Shown here in pieces: positions 1 to 11,210 of a stretch of 64,000 bases of DNA (its first letter is position 1; the number at the start of each line of letters is the position of its first letter). The stretch is from positions 223,321,409 to 223,385,408 of the forward strand of contig NC_084794.1 of NCBI RefSeq assembly GCF_963169125.1, in the 5' to 3' direction. The notes beneath the pieces were generated by a model. That model worked only from the letters and a program-made list of their open reading frames with translations, did not search any database and was not told where the DNA came from. The stretch is from Humulus lupulus (taxonomy: Eukaryota > Streptophyta > Magnoliopsida > Rosales > Cannabaceae). Position numbers and translations under genes: made by a program.

Positions 1-74
1 TTTACACACATTTATCAAATTTTAATATCTTAAGAAGTTTCATAATTTTTTTTATCTCTTATTTGACTGGAAGA

Positions 75-530
75 TATTTTTTAGTGGATGCGAGATACCC
101 ACAAATGAAATGATTTTTAGGACCATAAAAAGGTCAAAGATACCATCTTCCACAATTTTAATGAGGTAACAAACCTACTGAATATAAGAGGTATTCAACC
201 AAGCAAACTCTTCTCTTCGAAGTGTTATGGAATGAACTTTTGGAGTATGGAAGAAAAGATGGAAATATTAAGAGATATGCCTAGTTATCCATACATGAAG
301 CAAGTGCAAATAGTAATTGCGTCAATGATGTTGCATAATTACATTTGAAGGCATGCTAAACATGATCGTCATTTGAGAAAATTAGAAATAATCTAGATTA
401 CTGACAAGTAATCAAACAATTAATGTTGAAAATGAAGATGAGACTACTATAGTTTCATATTCAAATGAAATGGACAACATCTGAGATCTTGTTGCAACAA
501 GTTTAATGGGGAATAATTAATAAAGATCAT
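75..530 (+). pseudogene. PIF/Harbinger-like transposase remnant (DDE nuclease, C-terminal half)
   Basis: The translation shows ordered signatures of the plant HARBI1/ALP1-like nuclease (DDE_Tnp_4 fold), spread over different frames. They are LVDARYP near 81-101 (a catalytic Asp block), KGQRYHLPQF near 130-160, a SSLRSVME block then TFGVWKKRW near 207-260 (the region of the last catalytic acid), and RDMPSYPYMKQ followed by VIASMMLHNYI near 272-347. An acidic tail follows near 425-520. At least two frameshifts and several stops (after the MK near 105, inside the ME-TFG block, after LHNYI) make it non-functional. No terminal inverted repeats were found, and the N-terminal half lies outside the window or is lost. 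The family call rests on motif order and is fairly secure. Confidence 0.75.
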
Positions 531-1020
531 CACATTTTTCTCCTTTTTATTTTATCTAAATTATTTTACTCTCTCACTATTTGATTAAACTTTGGATTAT
601 TTGGTATGGTTGCAACTTATTTTCATTTTATCATGTTTAAACAAAACAAAATATTTATATTGAATTCTATCTATTTTTATATTGTTTATTTGAGAAAAAA
701 CTTACTAATCTTTTTATTGTTTATGTTTTGTAAGACATAATTATTGTCAAAAGAAAAAAAAATTGTGATCAATATTTCCAATAAACTAAAAAAATATATA
801 TAATTATGGTTTTTTTGTAAATAAAAAGTGTTATAAATATGTAGTGTATGTAAAATTATTATAATAAAATAAAATAAATAAACATGATGTCTATTTTAGT
901 CATTTTATATTTAAAAGTAATATAAACATCTAGTTTACCAAACACTTAGATTCAACTTTTCCAATTCACATCAATTTAAAGTATATAATTTACCAAACAC
1001 TCAACAAATTTTCCTCACAA
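531..1020. other. AT-rich spacer with no recognisable gene
   Basis: Very AT-rich sequence with short A and T runs between the transposase remnant and the first LTR fragment. I see no reading frame, RNA gene or terminal repeat that I can support. Confidence 0.6.
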
Positions 1021-1730
1021 CACACCTGCTGCTGTTTTTCCCTATAACACAACTACACCTGCTTTTCCCCACAACAAAGCTATACCGAATTGGCCATTGG
1101 TGAGCTTAAAGAGAAACAAAGAAAAAGAAAAGATAGAGAGATAAGGGAAGGGAAGGAAGTAACGTGAAATTGGCTAACTCCAAAGGTTGCTGGTCATTTT
1201 TCTCTAATTGTATGGACAAATGACCATTTTACCCCTCCTTTTACTTAGCCCCTTAATTAACCTCAATGGTATTTTGGTCATTTGCCTAATAATCTAATTA
1301 CACTAATAATATCCAATTATCCACTAAAATACATCAAACATAGTTATTCCACAAATTAATTTTATTTTACCAATACTCTCAAAATTTGAAAATTCTCAAA
1401 ATACTTTTAGACTCGATCCGAGCCGGACATTTTTCCCCGTTGTGACTTTTCCACTAAAACTGCTCGAAAGGATCCACTTATTTTGATATCACATATATCC
1501 ACATAATAATGTGGTCTCAATGCACACAACACATAATATTTACAATTATACCCTCAACAGGTCAAAATTATGAAAATGCCTATTTTGAACAAAAGTGGGT
1601 CTTTAAACACATTTAACACACATAATCATACATACTCAATTATATAATACTATAATTCACATAAATGCCATTCGTGCCCTCCCAACACACTAATTAAAGT
1701 ACTAAATCTTATTAGGAGTTTTGGGACGCT
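1020..1730 (-). mobile_element. Gypsy LTR fragment (3' LTR side of Gy1)
   Basis: Read on the minus strand this begins near 1730 with a block ending in TAGCGTCCC, which resembles the TGTAACGTCCC start of the other gypsy LTRs here. It then carries the shared landmark of a vertebra-like pair: a GAGACCACATTATTATGTGG block (here around 1510-1525), followed by an acid-rich Asp-type GGGTCGAG stretch near 1410-1440. The same landmarks recur at 11110-11260 and 27640-27760. The left edge fades into AT-rich DNA, so its boundary is approximate. Confidence 0.6.
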
Positions 1731-2142
1731 AAAGAGTGGCTAGTCTAAAGTGTCTAAACCGATACCATAGTAGAGCGGGGTCTCTTAGGTGCAAGTTAGC
1801 TAATCTTACCCTAAACTCAGGGTGTACTAATGTCCTCAAAGATGGTGTTTATAGTGTAGGTCAACAACCAAATATCTTCAAAAATAGTTATTTTTTCCGT
1901 GGTATAGGCGAGTTTTAGTACTAGGCTCAACTCGAGATGGGTGATTCAACTATAATGGGGTTATCTTTCTCATGTTAGTTTTGTCATTCTAACCTACAAT
2001 TTATAAAAATTAGGTAAGTACAAAGAAATAAACTAACTAAAATAAATTTAAAGGTAATACTTATAGTGAGTGCTAGTCTACCTTGCGGAATGTACATGTG
2101 AGTTTGTCTACAAATCGGCTCAACTCGAGCTCTGATACAACT
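1731..2142 (-). mobile_element. Short internal remnant of Gy1
   Basis: About 400 bp between the LTR start at 1730 and the primer-binding site at 2129-2140, all that remains of the internal region of this minus-strand element. No gag or pol motif was found; the piece next to the primer site resembles the untranslated leader of the other gypsy elements here (a CTCGAGTTGAGCCGA-like stretch near 2110-2130). Either the coding part was deleted or this was a very short non-autonomous element. Confidence 0.45.
2129..2140 (-). promoter_or_regulatory. Primer-binding site of Gy1 (initiator Met tRNA type)
   Basis: On the minus strand the 12 bases read TTGTATCAGAGC, one change from the common plant TGGTATCAGAGC site complementary to initiator methionine tRNA. 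It lies just past an LTR end (TTACA, reverse complement at 2143), the expected position. Confidence 0.65.
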
Positions 2143-2187
2143 TGTAATGACTAAAAAATACTAACACTAATTTTGTGGAAAGAAAAC

Positions 2188-3603
2188 TGATAGACCCAAA
2201 ACGGGTATGTTTTAAATATTTATAACTCGCAAGCGCACGAATCGTATTTATAGAATAGTGTTCGTGTAAGCACGAGGTCGAACCCAAAGGAGTTGACTTA
2301 AATCAAAAAAAAAAACTATTTTTACCAAAGTGAAATAAATTTCTAACCTAGTTCCAAAGATTAATGTGTTTTGTTTTAAAATAAAGAAAGAAAATACTAA
2401 AAAAAAATTAAAATAAATAAACTAAAAAGATTTGTTTTTAATAGTTATTTATAAAATTATTAAGATTTTAGAATCCACAAAATATAAATAATAATATTTA
2501 TTAATATGTTGACTTCCCAATTTTTAGTGATAATTGAAATCAATCTAATTACATTTTCCAAAACATTATACTTCCTTTAAGCTCTCTTTAATTCAGAAAT
2601 ATAGATTTTCCTTCACTTCAATAGTATAACTTCAAAGCATTAGTTGTGAATCAATTTAATGAAACTACAAAAAAATCAAATAATGTTATTTCGAAAGAAA
2701 AATATAGTATTTTTGTTCTAAGCATTGGATGTGAACAATTTAATGACACATCTTAATCAAAGAATACTATATTTTTGCATAATTAAGAACCAAGTAAAAT
2801 ATGTTCTAACAATCTAAAATACATGATATTATAGATGAAAGAAATATTTAGAAGAAGAAAAATCATAAACTTTATTGCTCATTTTGGGAGGTCAACATAA
2901 AATAAACACTATATAGTTATATCTTGGTTCATCCTCCACCTTAATAATTTTAAGTGGATTAGAATCCCATAACTATCAAAAACAAAAATAAAAATTACAA
3001 CATAAATAGGAAAATTTGGAGGAGGAACCTCCAAATTATTCCTCTAAAAATACATAAAAACTAATCTAAGAAAAGAAAAAGATGGAGAGAATAGAGAGAT
3101 GGAAGAAGTGGTGTAAGAGAAGGTGTGCTTGAAATGGTGAAATGAGACTCCTATTTATAGATAAATTCTTTGGTAAAGGATAACACTCCTATTGGTCTAA
3201 AAAAAAAGCACATGGATTCATGTTCAAAATTGTCATCTTTTCCTATAGTTACAAATCCAATGGTGGAGAAAGAAGCACATGGATTGATGACATGGCATTG
3301 TCAAGAATTGGATTGGGCCTTTCATTTTGGGCTTGATTTCTTCATTTCTTTATACCAACATTTTATCAACATTTCATTTGCCCCAACAAATACACCTACA
3401 TAAAGAAATTAAACACACATAAATTAGTAACAATATAATTAAACAAAATAAATACAAAAAATAGATAAAAATACATAAAATCAAAATAAAACTAATAAAT
3501 TCAAAATTACTTAAAAAATTGATAAATTAATTAAAAACTCAAGAACTAAGCAACAATTGGCTTATAAAATGTGGTAAAATAACTCTATTTTGTAGAGTTA
3601 TCA
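2188..3603 (-). mobile_element. Athila-type solo LTR
   Basis: A 1416-bp block starting TGATAACTC on the minus strand and ending GGGTCTATCA, with TG..CA termini. The flanks are AAAAC (2183-2187) and TAAAC (3604-3608), a 4/5 target duplication. Its length nearly equals the 1409-bp LTRs of Ath1, and its 3' end shares the Ath1 landmark of a TGCGCTTGCG/TGCACTTGCG word followed by AT-rich bases. A TATA box lies at 3152-3159. There is no internal region, so it is most simply a solo LTR left by LTR-LTR recombination. Confidence 0.75.
3152..3159 (-). promoter_or_regulatory. TATA box of the Athila-type solo LTR
   Basis: The minus strand reads TATAAATA in a CTATAAATAGG context, a typical plant LTR TATA box. 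Transcription would run leftward. Confidence 0.55.
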
Positions 3604-3957
3604 TAAACCATTTATACCATTAAAAAAGTCTCAAAAATCCATATAAAAAAACTTTTAAATATAATGTGTTCACACACTAAAAACATTTACATTAAAACTT
3701 ATGAGAATCAAAACAACCCAAATAGTTTAAACATAATTAAAATAGTCATTTAGAAAGATGCAAACTCCCCAAAGGTCGGGCCACATGTACACTTTCATAA
3801 GCAGACCCCGACGCTCACTGTTCCAACTTTTCTTTGTCCTTACCTATAACAAGAATAACTTGGTAAGTGATAATGCTTAGTAAATCAATCTGACAAAAAA
3901 TATGATATATAAAACAATAGGAACCAATGACCAAGTCATTGACTGCACAATAGATAA

Positions 3958-4246
3958 TGTAATGCCCTACTAATCTAGGACCATTACACTGTGTGTTTAA
4001 AATAGTGCTTAATTCGTTAAGCGAGTCATTTAGATTTAAACGTGTAATTAAAGTTAAACAGTGGTTTAGATACTAAAGATTTTGGTCAAAGAAGTTAATC
4101 TTTTCATTAAAAATTTTGAGTATACCCAAGGTATCCCAAAACATTTATAAACAAAATACAAATATATTCAAAGTTAAAAAAATGGCCAACCTAAGCGATA
4201 AAACCGGACTTATACCCTAGTCCCTCAAAAGAATTTCGGTCGTGGC
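3958..4246 (-). repeat. Gy2 3' LTR stub (terminal part only)
   Basis: About 290 bp match the inner end of the right-hand LTR (6885-7180) closely, including the GGACCATTACAC block, the stretch around CAAAGAAGTTAATC and the CGGTCGTGGCA word. On the minus strand the LTR ends TTACA at 3958. Upstream LTR sequence is absent, because the RT frame joins it near 4247. Confidence 0.8.
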
Positions 4247-4885
4247 ATTACAGATAGTCCTTGAACACCCTGTCCTTCAATGAAGACAATCATGGATCTG
4301 TCCAAATAGTCTTTGAAAACCCTATTCATCAGATCCATAAATGTTGTCGAGACATTGGTCAATCCAAAAGACATAACCAAAAACTCATAATGTTCGTACC
4401 TCGCGCGAAAGGCTGTCTTCAAAATATCCTCCTCTTTGATCCTCAACTGGTGATAACCAGATCAAAGATCAATCTTCGAAAACACTACCTTACCGTGCAA
4501 CTGGTCAAACAAGTCATCAATCCTTGGCAGTTGATACTTGTTCTTGAGGGTCAGTTTATTCAATTCCCGGTAGTCAATACACATCCTCAAGGACCCATCC
4601 TTCTTCTTCACAAACAACATTGGTGCACCCCAGGGAGAGAAACTAGGTTTCATGAATCCCAAATCAAGCATTTCCTGCAAGTGAACCTTCAAAAAAATTT
4701 AATTCCGCTGGTGCCATTTTGTATGGTTCCCTAGATACTGGTTCTGTTCCTAGTGCCAACTCAATAACGAACTCAATCTCCCAGTGCAACGGCAATCCTG
4801 GTAGATCATTCAGAAACACATCACTCACAGACCAATCTAGTCTCTTCTGGTCTGACTTGTACAACCTTAGTGGTATCCACCACAC
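4225..4885 (-). pseudogene. pol: Gy2 reverse transcriptase, truncated
   Basis: Frames on the minus strand carry the Ty3/gypsy RT blocks in order: PGLPLHWEIEF and a FxREPYKMAPAEL-like stretch, then [65 protein letters not shown] and finally MIVFI. The catalytic FIDD is not completed: the frame reads FIEGQG and enters LTR sequence. The polymerase therefore lost its second and third Asp as well as RNase H and integrase. A frameshift lies near 4690, and another break precedes the third block. Confidence 0.85.
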
Positions 4886-4919
4886 TAGCTAGGAATCCTA
4901 TGCAACCTCCTTGTAATAG

Positions 4920-5392
4920 GTATCTAGACTTCATTGCCAAGATCATAGGAACACGGGGCTAGTTCACAGCACCTACAAATACAAATGGGTCCTCTCCCTC
5001 CGACTCCAAAGTCACCATCCTCCTTTTGCATTCTATGGTTGTGTTGTACCTAGCCAACCAATCCATACTTGAAATCATATCAAAATCCTCCATTGCCAAC
5101 TTAATCAAATCCATAGAAAACTCCCTTTATCTACCTCTACCGATAAAGATCTGACTCATCTCCTTGAGACTACCAATTCCCCAGTAGGCAGTAAAGTCCC
5201 AAACCCCAAAGCATGGAAATCACAAGGTCTACAAAGTCTGTCTTTCACTCTACTAGAAACAAAAAAAATTGTAGCACCAGAATCAATCAACATAGTATAA
5301 GAAGAGCCAGCGCAAGAAATATGACTTGTGACTACTGAGGGACTAGCCTCAGCCTTTGACAGCATTAAGGTGAACACTCGAGTTGGAACCAA
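4920..5392 (-). pseudogene. Gy2 retroviral-type aspartic protease
   Basis: The minus-strand frame from 5392 has the active-site loop as LIDSGAT, followed by GFGTLLPTGELVVSRR, the conserved post-active-site block of plant chromoviral proteases. Further along the shifted frame are a DFDMI-type block, a DWLARY stretch and LLQGGCIGFLA, which bridge to RT. The catalytic Asp is retained, but stops and frameshifts near 5156 break the protein. It would normally process the Gag-Pol polyprotein. Confidence 0.8.
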
Positions 5393-5430
5393 GCTGTCAC
5401 TCCTCTTTGGTTCCTATTTCTTTGACTATA

Positions 5431-5527
5431 GACAATCTTTCTTGAGATGTCCAACCACACCACACAACAAGCATGCCTTTGCCCGGCATTCTCCAAAGTG
5501 GCGTCTCCTGCATTGTGTGCACTCTAG
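5431..5527 (-). pseudogene. gag: Gy2 nucleocapsid zinc knuckles
   Basis: On the minus strand the frame reads CTQCRRRHFGEC and then CLLCGVVGHLKKDC, a partial and a complete CCHC-type knuckle (C-x2-C-x4-H-x4-C in the second). Similar knuckles recur in Gy4 and Gy7. They bind the genomic RNA in gag. Confidence 0.8.
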
Positions 5528-5711
5528 ATAACTCTTCCATCCCTTTCCTCCGACCTAGTGACCACCTTGTGGGCCCATGAACCTCCTGTCTAAACTGGGG
5601 GTACTAATTGTATTTGTGGTCTTTCTTTTCTAATCACTGGGGCCTCCACCCCTACCAGACCCAGTAGACGGAGGTATCACCCTCCAAGCCTCGCGCCTCG
5701 CGACGCTCTCT

Positions 5712-6391
5712 CTAGATATTGTCCTCAGCGCCCTCAATAGTAAGGGTCTTCTCTACTACTTGAGTGTAAGTGGTCACTCCAGGCACAAAGGCAATCTTGA
5801 CGTCCTGGGCTATCATAGATTTTAGTCCCCGAACAAACCTTTTCTTCCTAGTCACATTAGTTGGCACCAAGTCACAGGTGAACTCGACTAACCTATCAAA
5901 CTTCAGAGCGTACTCTATGATAGACATATTACCCTGAACCAAATTCACAAACTCATCCATCTTTTCCGTTTGAACTATGTCATTGTAGTACTTCTCATCA
6001 AACAACTCCTTAAACTCTTTCTAATTCATCACAGCTACATTCTGGGTCCAGGAGACTACCTCCCACAAAATTCGGGCATCATCCCACAACATATACGTGG
6101 CACAAGCCTCGTAGTCGTTACCTGCCACCCTCATGAAGTCTAGGATGAAGGTGATCATGCTCATCCACTACAATGCTCTGAGTGGATCTGGGCCTCCCTT
6201 AATGGTTGGAGGGTGCTATTTTCAGAACCTTTCATAAAGTGGTTCCCACCTGTATTCAATTTCTGGCTGTCCCAGAACTGGTCCACAACAGATAGTGTAG
6301 ACAGGGCAGCGTTCCCTGGTGGAACCTGCTGTCTCAGCTGCCTGATCTCTTCTTCCTGCCTCAGGAGCCTTGCTTGCATTTCTGCAAACAT
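5712..6391 (-). pseudogene. gag: Gy2 gag capsid region
   Basis: Two minus-strand frames: 6391-6161 with an RLLRQEEEIRQLRQQ heptad-like stretch near the N-terminus, and 6005-5712 with MFDEKYYND, EYALKFDRLVEF and PGVTTYTQVVEKTL, the conserved capsid motifs shared with Gy4 and Gy7. The part between is in other frames. The gag protein would form the virus-like particle in the cytoplasm. Internal stops make it a pseudogene. Confidence 0.8.
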
Positions 6392-6869
6392 CTGCTGCTA
6401 GTTTTAAGGGGCAAGCAGAGGGTTTTGACTCGTATTCTCATCTCTAGCCTCAAACTCAATACTGACTAGTCACTTTGATCGCCTTGGAGGCATAACTCCC
6501 TAAGTATATCTGCAATCAACGACTCGACATATAAGACAATGACAATGGTGTCCAGAAACCACCCCATGGTCCAAAACCGAACAAATAAGCATACACACAC
6601 AACAACAATGCTAATAATCATCTCAATAGCTTCCACATGCAGCAAAAATGCTAATAAGCATGAATTTTCATATTCACACAATAGTCAAGGGCCATGCCCC
6701 ATCAATATATTTCATGCTTCCAATTCTAGCTTGCAGATAGGGCATATATATTTAAGTTAAGCAGTTAAGCACATATTCAACTCATTATTTATCACACCGT
6801 GAGTCGAGCTTGTCTTTAGCAGTGAGCGTACATATTCAGCCAATATCCAGGAACCATTAAACCTTGGCG

Positions 6870-6881
6870 GCTCTAATACCA
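6870..6881 (-). promoter_or_regulatory. Gy2 primer-binding site
   Basis: The minus strand reads TGGTATTAGAGC, one change from the initiator Met tRNA site TGGTATCAGAGC. It follows the LTR end (about 6885) by three bases, which fixes the 5' LTR and the element's orientation. Confidence 0.75.
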
Positions 6882-7382
6882 AGTAGTAACTCCCTATTAA
6901 TCCAGGACCATTACACTGTGTTTAAAATAGTGCTTGATTTGTTAAGAGATTCATTTGGACTTAACCGTGTAATTGAAGTAAAATAGTGGTTTAGATACTA
7001 AATTTTTTTGTCAAAGAAGTTAATCTTTTCATTAAAATGTTTTAGTATACACAAGGGATCCCAAAAAATTTATAAACAAAATACACATATATTCAAAGTT
7101 ACAAAAATGGCCGACCTAAGCGGAAAAGCTGGACATATATCCTAGCCCCTCAAAAGAATCTCGGCCGTGGCAGTTGAGCAGGCTGAGTATGTACACACCT
7201 CCCCCAGAGCTCTCCAACTCATGCTAGGTCTAGTTTCCCCTTGCCCTTACCTGCACCGCAAAGCACCCGTGAGCCGAGACCCAGGAAAAGAACCCAACTA
7301 GGCAAAACAGATATTCAATGAAACATAAATCACAACTAATATATTTCACAAATTGTAGACAAACTCATGCCATCATCTAAAA

Positions 7383-9729
7383 TGTAATATTTGTCTTTTT
7401 GTTTCATGGGTATTTTGGTAATTTTGGCCTATGGGGGCAATTTGGTAATTTAATACTCTTGAAGGGTATTTTTGTAATTTTGTGAAATTATGTATTATGT
7501 GATTATATGAATATTTTTATGTGATATTAATATAAGTGTAAGATAATTTACGTTGGAAAATACTGAAAGTGCTCGGAATATGCGTAAAAGTGACGAATCA
7601 CAGTTTCCTTCAGGTGCTAGGGGCTTTATTTTTAAGAATTTTTTAAAGAGGGGTCATAATGGAATAAAGATAACTTATGGGGAATAAGTTAATTATGAAT
7701 TTTTAAAACTAATAGTTTAGTGGAGAATTACTAAAAAGGGTTTAGTGAAATTGTTGGTATAGCTTAGATCAAGGGTCGGATGGCAATTTGGCAATAGTGA
7801 GTCATTATAAATAGAAAGAGAGAGACTAGGGTTAGGGTTAGGGTTCGACTCACAATTTGAATTTGGTGGCTGCTCTACACATGATCAAAGGAGAAAACAA
7901 TCTCTCACTCTCTCTCTAAACTAGGGTTCAAGATCTAAGGAAGAAGAAGGATGGTGTTCTCTTCATATAAATATGGATCACTAGACACTCCTGCGGGGAC
8001 TCATTTAGGATGCTTTGGGATGAGATTTTTGTGGCTTAGGTTGCTCTACATGATCTTGGTAAGAACTTTTCACACCTTTTAAGTTTCTTTGATTGTTCTT
8101 GAAGGTTTGGGTTATGTTAATGGTGGTTTTGATTAGAAAGCATGATAGGTTGGGATCATTGATTATAGATGCATGTTAGAGACTAGGTTGTTAATCTATA
8201 ATGGTTAGAAACATTCTAGGGTTGAATTTATTAAGTTATGATTGCTAGTTTTGAAGATTGGAAAGATAGCTTGGGGAAGAAGAAGTTTTGTTGTAAGAGA
8301 TTGTTTGAGTTATGGAGTTAGGGGATTCTCATAAAATTTGGTATTATATTAATTTCTAATAATTTTATTATGATACAGAGGGATTCAAGATGAGAAAAAC
8401 AAAAAAAGAATCATTCAAATCAGATTTAAATTGATATAGTTATGACTGTTCGAAGAAAAGTCGTGATATGGGATTTCTCCGTCGTGCACAACCGCGCTAC
8501 ATTCCCAGAAAACATGTATTTCCTCAGTTTGATGGTTTTGGTTGGGGCTTTTATGGTAGAGTTTAAGGTTTTTTTTTTGGAGATTTTAGGAGTTTCTTAA
8601 GGACACTTTAAGGGTTATTGGGTCTTAGGAAGTATAAGAATTGGTTCATGACCTTTGATTAATTTATGAGTCTCTAAATGATATATGTTGTATGTTTTGG
8701 ATTTAGGACTCAGCAAGGAACTTGAAGGGAGGTGATTGCGTTGCTATTGAACCTGAGGTAAGAAGAGTGTTCACTGTAACACAGGGTGTGCATTTGAGTG
8801 CGCAAATCTTCTGTATGTGTGATCTAATGGTTATGATTGTTCATGTTATGTGTATGACAATGCTTTGTAATATATGTTATGAGGGTTACGATTATTGCAT
8901 TCTTTTGTTTATTGATCCATGTTCACATTGACTTTATGAGATTTTGTTATATCATGCTTTGAGTATGTTATGATGGATATAACATATGTAGAAAGAGTAA
9001 GGGAATACATATTCTTTTAACTTTGTATGTGGTAAGAACCAAAGGACTGCCGCAAGGATAGTGTGTTGTTGCAAGGACAGTGGATCATTGCAAGGGCAGT
9101 ATGTTTATGGCTATAATGGTCAGAATGATATTGATAAATGGTTGGAATTACACTGGTAACACGCATTATGATTTTATTATGTTACGCTATGATATGCTAT
9201 AATATGTTATACTATGCTATGACTATGATATTATATGTTATGACTTAAGATGTGATAGCTGAGCTAGTATATGTTTATGATTGGACTTGGGGTTGTGACC
9301 TTCATAGTTCTTCTTGCTAGGCGTTACCTCACGAGTACTCTGTGTTGCAGGTGCCATATGTTAGTTTTGTTTCATGGCGACGGGTGAAGTCCAATCCAAA
9401 AAGGAAATGTATATCATGAGAGCCACTCAACCTTGTTACGTTCAAAGGGACGTGAAAGCCAAAGTTTTATTTAATATTTTTATTCATGTGGTTTTAAATG
9501 TGTTTTATTATGAATGGAGACCAAAAATAGTTTTATTTGATTACTTGCATTTAAAATAAATGTTTTATTTTAAATTACTGATATTTGAATGCTGCATATT
9601 TTTAATAAGAATGTTTTTGATAAAGTTTTATGCACTATTTAGTTTATCATTTGGTTTTCAAGCTTTAAAATGATTTGAAATGACTAGCACCCTAATGAGG
9701 TATCGGGGTGAGGATTTTGGGACGTTACA
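7383..9729 (+). mobile_element. Gypsy solo LTR with TAAAA target duplication
   Basis: A 2347-bp block beginning TGTAATA and ending GACGTTACA, flanked on both sides by exactly TAAAA (7378-7382 and 9730-9734). It has a TATA box at 7806-7813, a CT-rich leader stretch (7895-7920), a strong donor CTTG-GTAAGAAC at 8059 and an acceptor-like TGTTGCAG ending at 9350. It has no internal region. It interrupts the Gy2 5' LTR and so is younger than Gy2. Confidence 0.88.
7806..7813 (+). promoter_or_regulatory. TATA box of the solo LTR at 7383
   Basis: TATAAATA followed by an AG-rich stretch, about 420 bp into the LTR, ahead of the presumed leader and the donor at 8059. Confidence 0.55.
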
Positions 9730-10786
9730 TAAAATATTTACACGACCCGTGCCGAGTGAGTGCATATTGCACCCCCATAGTGGTCCTGCCATCACGACCT
9801 ACATTCTACATGATTATCGCCGAATCCGGCCCATGCTGATCATTCATGAACACATGAATGACAACAGACGTTATAGATACAATTATAGAACAAGAATATA
9901 ACATTTCAAACAGATTCAGTGCACAGTTATAACCGCGTTCACAAGTCGGGGTCGATGCCCTAAACACGGTGCATGTGCATGTGAAGAAAATGGAACGACC
10001 CCGAGTGCGATCCCTTTCCTGAGCCTTGAAGAAATCCTACTGTCAACATAAATGGTATTCTCATTAAGAACTAAGTCTAAAAATAGGTTCGTCCCTCGAG
10101 CCCCCAAGCCTAATTCCCAAAATTTAGAAAGAAAAAAAAGTGTCCTAAAAGTGTACCGATGCCGTGGCGGGAAAAGGAGACTAAAATGCCCCAAATTCTA
10201 GTTCAGCATTGTGGCGTCGCAGTGAAAACCCATATTTTTGTGGGTTTTCCCAGTGATTTCTCAATTCCAAACCGACCCCAAATCGCCTTAAATCAAAACC
10301 AAACCTAGAATGCGTACATTCAGGAAAACATACACTTCATAAATCATCCAATCACAACAACTAAACACCAAATTCAGTTCCCAATTCAAAAATCAAAGTT
10401 TTAGGTCAATTTTCTCCAATTCTTCCCATATTCCAAAATTCAACACAACTTAATAAAATTCTAATTTCTCAATCATAATCCAACACTTATCTCAACCCAT
10501 GAACACATTTACCCTACAACTACACCCAGCCAAACAACTTAGCATCCCAAATTTCAAAAATTAAACCCAAATCCCAAGTTCCTCTCAAGAACACAATGAA
10601 GAGCAAGTAGACGAATTCTTACCTTTTGCTATGATTTGAATTTTCTAGGAAGAAGATGAAGTTTGGCAACTTTGAATCTCTGAATGAAGCTTGAATTTCT
10701 CTCCAATAATCTATATTGATTTTCTAAGAACCTTGACAAAACTTAGCTTAGTGTAACTTGGTTGTGAGGAAGGAATGAGAAGAAGC

Positions 10787-10787
<1 letters not shown>

Positions 10788-10850
<63 letters not shown>
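10788..10850. repeat. (AG)n microsatellite
   Basis: About 31 uninterrupted AG units inside the Gy2 LTR. On the element's own strand it is CT, and it sits just upstream of the donor at 10622, the same place where other LTRs here have shorter CT-rich leaders (7895-7920, 40170-40220). Confidence 0.95.
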
Positions 10851-10853
<3 letters not shown>

Positions 10854-11210
10854 GGAAAACGTGAATCAAGGGTAGCTTCAACACTTTGTCTTTTCTTTCA
10901 CTAACTACAAAGTCAAATGACCATTTTTCCCTAGTCTTAACTTATCCCCAAAACTAAGCATAACAACATTTTGGTCATTTCATCTAAATTCCCACTAAAC
11001 CTCAAAATTTACCACAAATTCCCAATTCAATCTAGTAAACCCAAATATTTCTCCCAATTAATTCTGTTTACCAATAAATCCCAAAAATATCCAAAAATTC
11101 CCAAAATACCCATCGGCTCAACCTAAGCCGAGCATTTATTCCCATTGTGAATTTTTCGCTAAAATTGCTCGAAAGGACCCACTTAAGCCGAATATCACAA
11201 ATATATCCAC

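Larger units (their letters stand above)
2143..3957 (-). mobile_element. Gy1 5' LTR fragment, split by a solo LTR
   Basis: The minus-strand LTR ends with TTACA at 2143. Its sequence is interrupted at 2187 by the Athila-type solo LTR and resumes at 3604-3957, giving about 400 bp of LTR. The right side is replaced at 3958 by the end of Gy2, so the LTR is truncated. No coding content. Confidence 0.5.

Noticed and set aside
1736..1918. 60-codon plus-strand frame
   Set aside because: Lies within the remnant leader of Gy1 and has no known motif.
7826..7850. Telomere-like GGGTTAGGGTTAGGG
   Set aside because: Only three hexamer-like units in a transcribed leader; plant telomeres are long arrays of TTTAGGG. 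It is the common AGGGTT word of plant leaders.
9916..10194. 92-codon minus-strand frame
   Set aside because: Within the Gy2 LTR and without motif; likely chance.
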